Below are positions 8,711-17,386 of a stretch of DNA of 64,000 nucleotides, one piece after another. Each line of letters opens with the position of its first letter. Position 1 is the first letter of the stretch. Below the pieces are notes generated by a model. That model worked only from the letters and a program-made list of their open reading frames with translations, had not been told where the DNA came from and searched no databases. The DNA comes from VXNE01 sp965116625 (lineage in GTDB: Bacteria > Pseudomonadota > Gammaproteobacteria > Pseudomonadales > Azotimanducaceae), in assembly GCA_965116625.1 (NCBI GenBank), contig OZ220717.1, positions 124,001 through 188,000 on the forward strand, written 5' to 3'. Made by a program: the position numbers and the translations under genes.

Positions 8711-9657
8711 TGCACGCCACGTGCCGGCCCAGTGCCCTCGTGGCCGGGATTCTGTTCGCGCCGCTCCTCTGGCTCGCCGGGTGCGACAGCGGTGCGTCCG
8801 CACGTGCCCAGGCCCAGCGTGCGGAGGACGAGGTCGGCGCCATGCTCATTCGGCTGCGCGAGGACCTCGCGCAAAGGCGCCTCGGCAACGGGTCGCTGAT
8901 CCTCAGCTACGCCGACGCACTCGCCCGCGACAAGCCGGATCTGAAACCGATCACCGATGTCCTGCGCCTCGAAGGAACCGCCGGCGGACGCCTGTACCAG
9001 GGATTGCGCAAGCGGTTTGACGACAACCGCGCCGCGTTTCCGCCGCCGGACGCCAACGCCAGGGCCTATGAACCCGTCCTGGCGGAATACGCGGCGCTGC
9101 GGGCGGCCTCCGATCCGGCGGAGTTCAACCGCGCGCTGAGCGATCCGCTCAACGCCCTCGCCGACATGTCCGACGGGTCGTTGCCGCGCGTGGATTCGAT
9201 CAGCGCCAGCGCCTCCCGCAGCGCCAACGCGGCAGACTCTCACGGTCCCGGGAGCCAACTGGTCGGCAATCCGCACTACGGTTCCTGGCAGACGAATGCC
9301 AGCGGTGCTTCATTCTGGGTCTGGTACGGCCAGTACGCGCTGATAAGCAACCTCCTGGGAGGTCCCCGCATCGGCTACGGCAACTGGTCCGGCCGGCGCG
9401 ATTACAGCTACTACCACGACTGGGGCCGCGACACCTATACATCGCCGTCGGATCGCCGGCGCCAGAACCAGGTGGAATCCACCGCCAGGCGCAAGTTCTC
9501 ATCCGAGGGCAGGACGTTTCGCAGCCCGTACGCCCGGCAACGCCAGGGCGCGTCTTCCAGGGTAGTCAGCCAGAAGGCATACGCCGGCCGATACGGTGGC
9601 GCTTCCTCGACGCGCGGCTTCGGCGGCGGATCGCGGGGACCAGTCAGGGGAAAATAG
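8710..9657 (+). CDS. Lipoprotein with Gly/Ser/Arg-rich tail, polyamine cluster
   Basis: The 315-residue product starts with a signal peptide ending in LLWLAGC, a lipobox with Cys25, so it should be lipid-anchored. The middle is helical, and the C-terminal third is low-complexity and rich in Ser, Gly, Tyr and Arg, ending STRGFGGGSRGPVRGK. It starts on the A of the speD stop (TGATG), so it is translationally coupled to speD, and it is followed 13 bases later by the DUF350 gene. Its position and Gly-rich tail recall the YjfM-type (DUF1190) lipoproteins of the E. coli yjf operon, but I cannot show homology. It could be a substrate or scaffold for the neighbouring membrane proteins; that is inference. 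Confidence 0.75.
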   Translation: MHATCRPSALVAGILFAPLLWLAGCDSGASARAQAQRAEDEVGAMLIRLREDLAQRRLGNGSLILSYADALARDKPDLKPITDVLRLEGTAGGRLYQGLRKRFDDNRAAFPPPDANARAYEPVLAEYAALRAASDPAEFNRALSDPLNALADMSDGSLPRVDSISASASRSANAADSHGPGSQLVGNPHYGSWQTNASGASFWVWYGQYALISNLLGGPRIGYGNWSGRRDYSYYHDWGRDTYTSPSDRRRQNQVESTARRKFSSEGRTFRSPYARQRQGASSRVVSQKAYAGRYGGASSTRGFGGGSRGPVRGK

Positions 9658-9670
9658 AGAGGTCAAGCAA

Positions 9671-10567
9671 ATGTTCGAGTCGGTGAGTGTCTGGATCTGG
9701 GCCATCGTCGTGCTTAACCTGGCGGTTGCCGTCGCGGCCATATGTGCCTTGCGATACCTGTCCGGACTGCTGTTCGGCGTCGATTCACGGAACGAACTGG
9801 CCGAAAAGGACAACTTCGCCTTCGGGGTGACGCTCGCCGGCGGCGCCGTCGCGGTGGCCCTGGTGCTGGCCGCTGCGACGGCGGGCGATCCGGCCGTTGA
9901 CTTCGCCCAGGAACTCGGCGTGGTCGCGCTCTACGCCGTGCTCGGACTGGTACTGCTGAAGGTCGGCATGGTCATCAACGACTGGGTGGTCTTCAACGAG
10001 TTCTCGCTGAAGGAGGCGATCAACGGCGGCAATGTCGCGGCCGGCGCGGCCCAGGCCGCGAACCTGATCGCTATCGGCCTCCTGGTGAATGCCGCGATCG
10101 ACTATTCGGAGGGGGGTCTCGCCGCTGCGGTGGCGGCGGTCGTCATCGTGTTCCTGCTGGCGCAGGTCGTCCTGCTGGGCGTGACGAGGATGCGCGGGTT
10201 CATCTACGCGAAGAGAAACGACGGCGCCAAGTGGCAGGCCGCGATCGAGAGCGGCAATACGGCGCTTGCCGTCCGCTACGCCGGACACCTGGTCGGCACC
10301 GCGCTGGCGGTGTCCGCGGCGGGCGGAATGATCGCCTACGTGGTACCGCCGGACGCCGGGATGGTGGTCGTTTACGCTGCCCTGCTCGGCCTGGCCGTGG
10401 TCCTTGCCGGGGTGTTGCTGCTGCTCTCGATGCTGGCGCAACGCGTGATCCTGCACGGTATCGATGTCGTCGAAGAGGTCGATGTCCAGGCAAACATCGG
10501 TATCGCCGCCATAGAGGCCTCGGTATTCATCGGCGTCGGCCTGGTGATGCACGCGGTGATCGGCTGA
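9671..10567 (+). CDS. DUF350 (YjfL-like) inner-membrane protein, duplicated domain
   Basis: A 298-residue hydrophobic protein with about eight membrane segments, built from two DUF350 units of roughly 140 residues (each with paired helices; the joints are near NDWVVFNEFSLKE and LHGIDVVEE). DUF350 is the family of E. coli YjfL; its biochemical role is unknown. The start is the ATG at 9671 with GAGAGG upstream; earlier codons in the same frame overlap the lipoprotein gene and are not conserved-looking. It lies between speD-lipoprotein and the membrane aminopropyltransferase, which is the known company of DUF350 proteins. Confidence 0.88.
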   Translation: MFESVSVWIWAIVVLNLAVAVAAICALRYLSGLLFGVDSRNELAEKDNFAFGVTLAGGAVAVALVLAAATAGDPAVDFAQELGVVALYAVLGLVLLKVGMVINDWVVFNEFSLKEAINGGNVAAGAAQAANLIAIGLLVNAAIDYSEGGLAAAVAAVVIVFLLAQVVLLGVTRMRGFIYAKRNDGAKWQAAIESGNTALAVRYAGHLVGTALAVSAAGGMIAYVVPPDAGMVVVYAALLGLAVVLAGVLLLLSMLAQRVILHGIDVVEEVDVQANIGIAAIEASVFIGVGLVMHAVIG

Positions 10568-10661
10568 CCGCCGGGACATACACCACATCTTCGGAATCGC
10601 TTTCCGGCGGTTTCGCGTAGCGGTCACCATACGGGCAAGGGCCTCGCCTCGGTCGACCTGA

Positions 10662-12383
10662 ATGGCTAACGAAACTGTCCGAGTCCGGCGCCACGACGTC
10701 GCCCTGATCGGCGCGATCGGAATGGTCGCAGCCTGCGGCCTGGTCTACGAGTATCTCCTCGCCCACTACGCAGGGCGCATTCTCGGCGCCGTCGAACCGA
10801 CGGTTTACGCGATGATCGGCCTGATGATCGTCGCCATGGGGTGCGGCGCGCTGGCCGCGCGATGGATCTCTTCGATCTACCGGGGATTCGCCTGGCTGGA
10901 ACTCGGGATCGGTATCCTCGGCGGCACATCCATCCTGCTGTTGTCCGGCGCGGTGGCGCTCGCCTACTCCCTCCCCGAGTGGCTGCGCGCCGTCTACAAC
11001 CTGGACGCCGCCATCGTCGTCGATGGCGGGCTGGCCGCGGTGCTGCTCGCATCCGCCCGCGTATTGCCGTTCGTGGTGGGCTTTGCCATAGGCTTCCTGG
11101 TCGGCATGGAGATACCACTCATCGCCCGGGTGCGCGAGCACATCCATCAACGCCGGCTCGAACACAACCTGGGCGCCATGTACGGTGCCGACTACATCGG
11201 GGCGGGTGTCGGCGCGGCGATTTGGGTGGCGATCTGCCTCAAGATCCCGATCATCTACGCGGCAGTCGGCACCGCCGCCGTCAACACCGCGGTCGGCGTC
11301 GGGTTCCTCACGCTTTACCGCCGCCGCCTGCGCCCGTCCGCGCGGCTCTGGATCGGACACGCGCTACTCGCCGTCCTGCTGGTCGTACTGGCCGTGTTCG
11401 GAACACAATGGACCACCCGGCTCGGCGACACCCTGTTCCAGGACCGCGTCGTCTACCGGCTGCAGACCCCCTATCAGAATGCCGTGATCACCAAGCGGCA
11501 CGTCGCCCGGGGCAAGCCGGACGTGCTCAGCCTGTATATCAACGGCCGCCTGCAGTTCGCGTCCAACGACGAGCGCATCTACCACGCCTACCTCACCACG
11601 CCGGCAATGCTGGCCACCTACCGGCGCCAGCGTCTTCTGGTCCTCGGCGGCGGCGATGGCCTGGCGCTTCGGGACCTGCTCCGGTGGGACCCGGATTCGG
11701 TCACCCTGATCGACATCGATCCAAAGCTCGTGGGGCTTTTTTCCGGCGAAGATCCGGATGCGCCCGCATGGCTGAGCCGGGCCCTGGTCGAACTCAACGA
11801 GAACGCGTTCGCCGATCCGCGCGTCACCGTCACCCGGGCCGACGCATTCATCGAAGTCGAACGGCTTGCCGCAGAAGGCGAGAGCTTCGACGTGGTAGTG
11901 GCCGACTTGCCCGACCCGGGCCATCCCGACCTGAACCGGCTCTACAGCGACTACTTCTACGGCCGGATCGGCCAGTTGCTATCGCCCGACGGTGTCCTCG
12001 CCGTCCAGTCGACGTCACCCTTTCATGCCAAGGCCGCGTTCCTCTCCATTGGCAGGACGGTCTCGCACGTCGGTTTCGACACCGAGCAGTTCCACGCCAA
12101 CGTGCCGAGTTTCGGCGAGTGGGGATGGACCGTCGGCACGCTACGTGGAAAGCCCGTTTCCGAGCGCATCGCCGAAGTCGACGCCGGCCCGACGCCGGAC
12201 GGCTGGCTCGACCGCCAGCAGATCCTGGCCGCATTCGCCTTTCCGAACGACTACTACGGGGACGTCGACGACATACGGATCAACCGGCTCGGCAGCCACG
12301 TCGTCTACGGCTATCACCAGGAGGCGCTGCAGGAACACCGGGGCGTATTCTTCGCCGGACGCTCGGGAAGCCGCCCGAGGTAG
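10662..12383 (+). CDS. Membrane-embedded polyamine aminopropyltransferase (SpeE family)
   Basis: The 573-residue protein has an N-terminal block of about seven to eight membrane helices (residues 10-240) and a C-terminal spermidine-synthase fold. The catalytic region shows YQNAVITK, the SAM-binding glycine loop VLGGGDGLALRDLL, the acidic strand-end LIDIDPKLV, and the active-site segment DLPDPGHPDLNRLYSDYFY. It would transfer the aminopropyl group made by SpeD from the same operon to a polyamine or another amine at the membrane face. The membrane fusion distinguishes it from soluble SpeE and suggests a local product or substrate. It is the last gene of the operon and converges with the ABC exporter gene. 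Confidence 0.9.
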   Translation: MANETVRVRRHDVALIGAIGMVAACGLVYEYLLAHYAGRILGAVEPTVYAMIGLMIVAMGCGALAARWISSIYRGFAWLELGIGILGGTSILLLSGAVALAYSLPEWLRAVYNLDAAIVVDGGLAAVLLASARVLPFVVGFAIGFLVGMEIPLIARVREHIHQRRLEHNLGAMYGADYIGAGVGAAIWVAICLKIPIIYAAVGTAAVNTAVGVGFLTLYRRRLRPSARLWIGHALLAVLLVVLAVFGTQWTTRLGDTLFQDRVVYRLQTPYQNAVITKRHVARGKPDVLSLYINGRLQFASNDERIYHAYLTTPAMLATYRRQRLLVLGGGDGLALRDLLRWDPDSVTLIDIDPKLVGLFSGEDPDAPAWLSRALVELNENAFADPRVTVTRADAFIEVERLAAEGESFDVVVADLPDPGHPDLNRLYSDYFYGRIGQLLSPDGVLAVQSTSPFHAKAAFLSIGRTVSHVGFDTEQFHANVPSFGEWGWTVGTLRGKPVSERIAEVDAGPTPDGWLDRQQILAAFAFPNDYYGDVDDIRINRLGSHVVYGYHQEALQEHRGVFFAGRSGSRPR

Positions 12384-12401
12384 CGCCTCTGCGCCGCGAA
12401 C

Positions 12402-14195
12402 CTACGCGATCCTGGCCTCCAGGTCGTCGACGAAACCGAGCGACTGCATGTCGAACAGGCGGCGGTAGAGGCCGCGTCGCGCCATCAGGTGCGCGTGATT
12501 ACCCTCTTCCGCAATGCGGCCGTCATCGAATACCAGGATCCGGTCCACGCTCCGTACCGTCGACAGGCGGTGGGCCACGATGATCGCCGTACGTCCGCGC
12601 AGGAGGTTGGCCACCGCGTCCTGGATCAGGCGCTCCGTGATCGAGTCGAGACTCGAAGTGGCCTCGTCGAGGATCAGGATCGGGGCATCGGTCAGAATGG
12701 CGCGAGCGATCGCCACGCGCTGGCGTTCGCCGCCGGAGAGCTTGACGCCCCGTTCCCCGACCAGCGTGTCGTATCCCGCCGTCAGACTGCCGATGAACTC
12801 GTGCGCATGCGCCTTCTTCGCCGCCTCGACTATCGCCTCGAAGGATGCACCGGGTCGCCCATACGCGATGTTCTCCTTGAGCGAACGGTGAAACAGGATG
12901 GGCTCCTGGGGCACGATGGCGATGCTCCGGCGCAGGCTTTCCTGGGCGACCGCCGCTATGTCCTGGCCATCGACAACGACGCGTCCCGCGTCCACGTCGT
13001 AAAGACGCTGCAGGAGTTTGAGGAACGTGCTCTTCCCCGAACCGGACTCGCCGACAAGCGCGACCTTCTCGCCGGCGGCGATTTCGAGGCAGAAGTCCTC
13101 GAAGATCGCCCTGGGCTGGTTGTTGTACGCGAAGCCAACATCTGAAAACCGAATCGCACCGGCGCCCGGCCGGAAATCGGGCGCGTCCGGACGGTTCGCC
13201 ACCTGGGGTGCCGTCTTCGAGATCTTCACCAGGTCGTCCAGTTCGTTCACTGCCCGCTGAAGGCTGCGCAGTTCCCAGCCGATCTCGCGCAGATACCCGT
13301 TGACGATGAAGTACGCAGTGATGACGTAGACCATGTCGGCGAGCGCCGTGGCGCCGTCCGCCGCGCCCCCCAGCGTGATCGCCAGCAACCCGCCGAGCAT
13401 CGCGATGATGAGTATCGACTGCACCGCGACGGGATCCATGCTGCGCGTCCAGGAGGCGCGGGCACGATGCCGCCAATCCGAAGACACCTCGTCCAGCAGG
13501 CGGTCTTCTCGATTCTCCGCACCGAACGCCTTGACCACCGAGTTGCAGGTGATGGAATCGGCCAGTACCCCGCCCATCTTCGTGTCCGCATCGTTGGAAA
13601 GCCGGTTTGCCGGCGCCACCCACGACAGGGACATCCAGACGCTCACGCCGACGAACAGCACGACGGAAACGGCGAAATAGAGGCCCATCATCGGCTCGCG
13701 CAGGAACATCGCCGTCGACAGCGCGACGAGCAGAATCAACGTCGGGCCGAGCTGGACCACGACCACGTCGGCGAAGTCGTCGTACGCCCACATGCCCCGC
13801 GTGACCTTTCGCACGGTGGCACCGGCGAACGCGTTCTCGTGCCAGTCCGCGCTGAACCGCTGCAACGCGCGGAAACCATCCATCACCATGGCCTGCATCG
13901 CTTGCGAGGCAAAGTACATCCACACGCGGAAATAGCCCTGCTGCACCAGGGACACGAGCGCCAGGAACCCGAGCAGCCAGAACGCGGCGGTCCAGGCATG
14001 CTCCACCGCCGCCGGACCATCGCCGAGATGCAGTACCGCCGTCACCAGTTCGGCCGACCGGGCCGGAATCTGGACTTCGAACAGAATGCTCAGCAGCACG
14101 CCGGCAACGATCAGGACCAACTTCGCCGGCTGCCGCCGCCAGTAGCTCCAGACAAAAAGGAAGACCTCGGTAAACGAGACCGATCGATCGAACAT
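12402..14195 (-). CDS. ABC exporter, fused permease and ATPase (MsbA/LmrA-like half transporter)
   Basis: A 597-residue half-transporter: six membrane helices in the first 320 residues, followed by a nucleotide-binding domain with Walker A GESGSGKST, signature LSGGERQRVAIARA, Walker B ILILDEATSSLD and the H-loop IVAHRLST. It should act as a homodimer exporting a lipid, peptide or drug; the substrate is not predictable. I chose the ATG at 14195, which has GGAGAGG upstream; an ATG at 14240 would add 15 residues without a ribosome site. It lies on the opposite strand between the two halves of the polyamine/YjfIJK set, so it may be an insertion or an associated exporter. Confidence 0.93.
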   Translation of the reverse strand: MFDRSVSFTEVFLFVWSYWRRQPAKLVLIVAGVLLSILFEVQIPARSAELVTAVLHLGDGPAAVEHAWTAAFWLLGFLALVSLVQQGYFRVWMYFASQAMQAMVMDGFRALQRFSADWHENAFAGATVRKVTRGMWAYDDFADVVVVQLGPTLILLVALSTAMFLREPMMGLYFAVSVVLFVGVSVWMSLSWVAPANRLSNDADTKMGGVLADSITCNSVVKAFGAENREDRLLDEVSSDWRHRARASWTRSMDPVAVQSILIIAMLGGLLAITLGGAADGATALADMVYVITAYFIVNGYLREIGWELRSLQRAVNELDDLVKISKTAPQVANRPDAPDFRPGAGAIRFSDVGFAYNNQPRAIFEDFCLEIAAGEKVALVGESGSGKSTFLKLLQRLYDVDAGRVVVDGQDIAAVAQESLRRSIAIVPQEPILFHRSLKENIAYGRPGASFEAIVEAAKKAHAHEFIGSLTAGYDTLVGERGVKLSGGERQRVAIARAILTDAPILILDEATSSLDSITERLIQDAVANLLRGRTAIIVAHRLSTVRSVDRILVFDDGRIAEEGNHAHLMARRGLYRRLFDMQSLGFVDDLEARIA

Positions 14196-14326
14196 GGGAG
14201 CCTCTCCAGTGCCAACATGCCGCTTCGTCGGAAGACCCACGGCGGATCGCCCGACGGGACGAAAGCGGCGATCATGGCCATCTGGTTCCCGATGTCAAGA
14301 GCGAGCCTGAAGTTTCGTTGCGCCGA

Positions 14327-14354
14327 TTGCGGAGGCTCGCCATTTCCGTACAAT
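14327..14354 (+). promoter_or_regulatory. Sigma-70-like promoter of the toxin-antitoxin pair
   Basis: TTGCGG at 14327-14332 and TACAAT at 14349-14354 are separated by 16 bases, placing a start site near 14361, about 27 bases before the antitoxin GTG. Confidence 0.55.
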
Positions 14355-14387
14355 GAAACTGAATTCGGACTGAAAACGGGTTGCCCA

Positions 14388-14663
14388 GTGACAACGTCCA
14401 TTGTGAGCCTGAGTGAGTTCAAGGCCAGGGCGGCACAGATGCTCGCGGAGATGAAGTCCTCCGAACAGGTGGTGGTGCTGACACAACGGGGCGCAGCCAG
14501 CGCTGTAGTACAGGACTACGAGTCGCACCAACGGTTGCAGGATGCGCTATTGATGCTGAAGCTCATGGTCCAGGGCGAGATAGACATCTCGGCAGGACGC
14601 ACCACGCCCCAGGACGAGGTGTTCCGGTACATCAGGGGGCAATTGACGGTCGGGGATGGCTGA
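14388..14663 (+). CDS. Phd/YefM-family antitoxin
   Basis: The 91-residue product (TTSIVSLSEFKARAAQMLAEM...VLTQRGAASAVVQDYE) matches the Phd/YefM antitoxin fold: an N-terminal DNA-binding and dimerisation part with the S-x-x-E/F-K-A-x-x-x-x-x-L pattern and the strand VVVLTQRG-x-x-x-AVV, then a helical toxin-neutralising tail. Such antitoxins bind their own promoter and the toxin. The GTG at 14388 follows a good promoter. It overlaps the toxin gene by eight bases, the classic TA arrangement. Confidence 0.88.
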   Translation: MTTSIVSLSEFKARAAQMLAEMKSSEQVVVLTQRGAASAVVQDYESHQRLQDALLMLKLMVQGEIDISAGRTTPQDEVFRYIRGQLTVGDG

Positions 14664-14979
14664 CCGCCAGGTCCGTTGGACGGATGCGGCGAGCCTCGAC
14701 CTCCAGCAGATTATCCAATTCATAGCCGAGGACGCACCGTCGAATGCGCTCGCAGTGTTGGAACGCATCGAACGCCGTTGCCTGAGTCTTAAGGCCATGG
14801 CCCAACGGGGACGCACCGTTCCAGAGTTGAGAGCCGCAGGCGTCCAGACCTACCGCGAACTGGTCGAAGGCCCATGGCGGATCGTCTATCGTTTCGACGC
14901 CCAATACGTATACGTCACTGCTGTCCTTGACTCACGGCGTGACCTTTCCAGCCTACTTCTCGAACGGCTGGCCCGCTGA
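14656..14979 (+). CDS. RelE/ParE-family toxin
   Basis: A 107-residue protein with the ParE/RelE pattern: RWTDAASLDLQQIIQFIAED near the N-terminus, the basic segment RGRTVPELRAAGVQTYRELV, and the core strand WRIVYRFDAQYVYVTAVLDSRRDL. ParE members poison gyrase and RelE members cleave mRNA on the ribosome; the sequence alone does not decide which. It is coupled to the antitoxin by an eight-base overlap. The pair sits between two related operons on the same strand and could be a later insertion. Confidence 0.9.
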   Translation: MADRQVRWTDAASLDLQQIIQFIAEDAPSNALAVLERIERRCLSLKAMAQRGRTVPELRAAGVQTYRELVEGPWRIVYRFDAQYVYVTAVLDSRRDLSSLLLERLAR

Positions 14980-15037
14980 TCGAGACCAGTCGAGGGCTTC
15001 AAGGAACCAATCCGCGTTAGGCCATCCAACTAAACGC

Positions 15038-15066
15038 TTGACCGATGACATAATATGTCATAGTGT
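15038..15066 (+). promoter_or_regulatory. Promoter with palindromic operator before the DUF2170-PspA operon
   Basis: TTGACC at 15038-15043 and TAGTGT at 15061-15066 are 17 bases apart. The spacer contains the perfect palindrome TGACATAATATGTCA (15046-15060; 7-bp arms, one central base). Its core CATAATATGTC recurs at the speD start (8300-8310). A repressor site between -35 and -10 is a reasonable inference. Confidence 0.45.
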
Positions 15067-15121
15067 GCTTTAGACGGTTACCGCAATGGCGGGACTACCA
15101 AGGACAACTGGGAGATACGCG

Positions 15122-15523
15122 ATGACCCTGGACGAGCTGGCCTTCCGGCTGAATGACTTCAACGGCGAGGAAGGCACCACCTTCGACGCGCTCGTGACGG
15201 AGCAAGATATCTTGGAGGTCATCTGCTCGAACAACGACGAGTTCCCCATCCATGTCACGCAAACGGATACGCAGATCCTTGCGGTGACGCCCCTTTTCAA
15301 CATATCGGAAGTCGAGTCCGGCAATCTCGACGAGCTCAACGCGATCTTCCTGCGCCTGAGCCCCGCCGTGCCCCTGTCGTCCATCGGCCTGCAGGGGGAG
15401 ACCTACATTCTGTTCGGCGCCATGGCGCTGTCGACCCGGTTCGAGGTGATCGCGCACGAACTCGAAGTGCAGGCGGAAAACACCATCGACGTGCTCGAGG
15501 CCGTGGAACACCTGCTGGCCTGA
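15122..15523 (+). CDS. DUF2170 (YjfI-like) protein
   Basis: A 133-residue acidic cytosolic protein (from the ATG at 15122, preceded by GGGAGA) that matches DUF2170, the family of E. coli YjfI. Typical segments are DILEVICSNNDEFPI, VTPLFNISEV and the C-terminal ENTIDVLEAVEHLL. The molecular role of the family is unknown, but it nearly always accompanies a PspA-like protein and DUF2491, as here. It is the first gene of a five-gene operon ending in a potassium channel. Confidence 0.88.
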   Translation: MTLDELAFRLNDFNGEEGTTFDALVTEQDILEVICSNNDEFPIHVTQTDTQILAVTPLFNISEVESGNLDELNAIFLRLSPAVPLSSIGLQGETYILFGAMALSTRFEVIAHELEVQAENTIDVLEAVEHLLA

Positions 15524-15587
15524 CCAGTTTCAGGAACGAAAAGAGAGATAGCAACCGAAGCAAAGCAACACGAGAGAGGCAATCAAC

Positions 15588-16283
15588 ATGGGTGTACTGA
15601 AAGACCTGATGCAGGCAGTGAGAGGCGGGGCCAACGAAATGGGCGAAGCCATCGTCGACGCCAACGCCATCCGCATTCTCGAACAGGAGATACGCGATGC
15701 CGAATCGGCGATAGCCAGCGCGAAGCAGAGCCTGACGCGCATGAAGAGTTCGGAGATTCGTCTAAAGCGGGACCTGTCCACTTTGGCCGCGGACATCGCC
15801 GACTATGAGCAGAAGGCGATCTCGGCCCTGAATGCCGGCGAGGAGGCACTCGCCGGAGAGGTCGCCGAACGCATTGCCGAACTGGAAGGCGACCGCGACG
15901 ACAAGTCCGGCGAACAGGAGGCGCTCAACAACGAGGTCAACAAGATCCACGCCATGATCAAGGCCCGCGAGCGGACCATCCAGAAAAACAAGCGCGAACT
16001 CGACAAGGTGCGCACGGTGCAGGAGCTGCAGCGCGCCACCGAAAGCGTCTCGCGCAACTTCGCGGCGACGGGATCCAAGGGGCACCGCGTATCCCAGGCG
16101 CTCGACAGGGTGAAGGCCAAGCAGCAGAACTGGCAGGACCGCATGGAGGCCGGAGATTGGCTGGAAAGCCAGGAGGGCGTCGACGACATCGATGCGAAAC
16201 TCAAGGCGAAGGGTATCGGCGCCTCGGGCGGGTCCGCGGGATCGGACGTTCTCGAGCGGCTCAAGGCCAGGCAATCGGGCTGA
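15588..16283 (+). CDS. PspA/IM30-family membrane-stress protein (YjfJ-like)
   Basis: The 231-residue product is almost wholly coiled-coil (residues 25-180, with repeated heptads such as EQEIRDAESAIASAKQSL), the fold of PspA, Vipp1 and IM30 proteins, which oligomerise on and stabilise the inner membrane. Length and the N-terminal amphipathic segment (GVLKDLMQAVRGGANEMGE) fit. The C-terminal part (about 195-231) is short and Gly/Ser-rich. No PspF/PspB/PspC genes are near; instead it sits between DUF2170 and DUF2491 genes, as in E. coli yjfIJK, so it is the YjfJ branch rather than the classical Psp regulon. Confidence 0.92.
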   Translation: MGVLKDLMQAVRGGANEMGEAIVDANAIRILEQEIRDAESAIASAKQSLTRMKSSEIRLKRDLSTLAADIADYEQKAISALNAGEEALAGEVAERIAELEGDRDDKSGEQEALNNEVNKIHAMIKARERTIQKNKRELDKVRTVQELQRATESVSRNFAATGSKGHRVSQALDRVKAKQQNWQDRMEAGDWLESQEGVDDIDAKLKAKGIGASGGSAGSDVLERLKARQSG

Positions 16284-16290
16284 TCGACCC

Positions 16291-16938
16291 TTGCTTCGAA
16301 AGATACTCAGGAGCCGTTTCGGCAAGCGCGACGACGACTCGCCGCGACAACTGTCCGGTCCAGGCGATCTCGCCGCGGGCGACCTCCTGACGTTCAAGCA
16401 CCGCCTGCTGCTACCGCCCGAGGTCCAGGGACAGACGTTCGAGGTCAGCGCGGTGGGCGCGTACCACTTCGAGGACGGCCTCTACGCCGAACTCACCCTC
16501 GACGGGACCGGCGGAGACCGAATCTACCTGGGTTTCGACGCCGGTGACGCAAGCGAACTGTCCCTTTCCCGAACAGTGCCCCGAGCCGATGTGTTGCGCC
16601 TCTTCGACGAGGATGCGTTCGCGGCGCTGTGGGACGAGGACTTCGCCGAACTCGAGGTGATGGATGCCCTTCCCCACTACGAGGGCTGGATTGCCAAGCG
16701 GTACGGTCAGACGAAGAAGTGGGCTGAAGGCTACTACTACGACCGCGACTGCCGGGGCGAGAGACCGTCGCGGCTCCAGGACGACGACGCCGAGGAACTG
16801 CGCTGCCACGAGTGCGAGGACGACACCGGCCGCTATGGCCTGAGCGTCGAGGTTTCCGCCGATGGCGAGACGGAAGTGTTCGCGGAAGTGAACTGCCCGC
16901 CGGACGTCATCGAGTCGATGTGGCCGGGCGAGGGATGA
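16291..16938 (+). CDS. DUF2491 (YjfK-like) protein
   Basis: The frame encodes a DUF2491-type acidic protein. Recognisable parts are GDLLTFKHRLLLPPEVQGQTFEV near the start and WAEGYYYDRDC, followed by a CHEC pair near the end. I place the start at TTG 16291 (215 residues), which gives an N-terminus LLRKILRSRFGKR like the family's short basic leader and lies eight bases after the PspA stop; no better ATG exists in frame. The function is unknown; the family is found with YjfI and YjfJ. Its last four bases overlap the next start (ATGA). Confidence 0.82.
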   Translation: MLRKILRSRFGKRDDDSPRQLSGPGDLAAGDLLTFKHRLLLPPEVQGQTFEVSAVGAYHFEDGLYAELTLDGTGGDRIYLGFDAGDASELSLSRTVPRADVLRLFDEDAFAALWDEDFAELEVMDALPHYEGWIAKRYGQTKKWAEGYYYDRDCRGERPSRLQDDDAEELRCHECEDDTGRYGLSVEVSADGETEVFAEVNCPPDVIESMWPGEG

Positions 16939-17276
16939 GAGCTTCTTCGCGTCGTGCTGCCAGCGAATCCAGGCCGGGGCGGTTCCAGGCCGAACGGCGG
17001 GCGTTACGAAAGATCCAGGTGCACTTTGAGTTCCGCCAGTCGCTGCTGCGCAAGGTCCGGCTCGCCGCCGCCGCGGCGGACCTGAGTTATTCCGACTACG
17101 TGAGAAAACTCGTCGGACTGCCTTTCTCCAAGATCCAGCGCCCCCGCATCAGCTTGTCCTTCAGCGATTCCGACCTTCACATCCTGGCCGAGCGCTACGC
17201 CAAGCCCGAGGCAGATCCGCAGGTCCTGAAGCGCTGCGTGCTGGAAGAGATCACGGCGCAACTCGACGACGCGTAA
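16935..17276 (+). CDS. Small basic protein of unknown function in the PspA operon
   Basis: A 113-residue basic protein starting on an ATGA overlap with the DUF2491 gene, so translation is coupled. The central part (IQVHFEFRQSLLRKVRLAAAAADLSYSDYVRKLVGL) looks like a helix pair with a preceding strand, similar to ribbon-helix-helix DNA-binding proteins, and could be an operon regulator. That is a guess from pattern only; I do not recognise a family. Next comes the potassium channel gene after 110 bases. Confidence 0.65.
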   Translation: MRASSRRAASESRPGRFQAERRALRKIQVHFEFRQSLLRKVRLAAAAADLSYSDYVRKLVGLPFSKIQRPRISLSFSDSDLHILAERYAKPEADPQVLKRCVLEEITAQLDDA

Positions 17277-17386
17277 GCCATCGACCCGTCGCATTGATGC
17301 CTTCGCCATCGCCCTGATAGGCTTTCCGGCGATGCGACTGTCGCGATCGCCATGAAATCCGCCAGCCCTACGGGCGCGCCGTCTTG

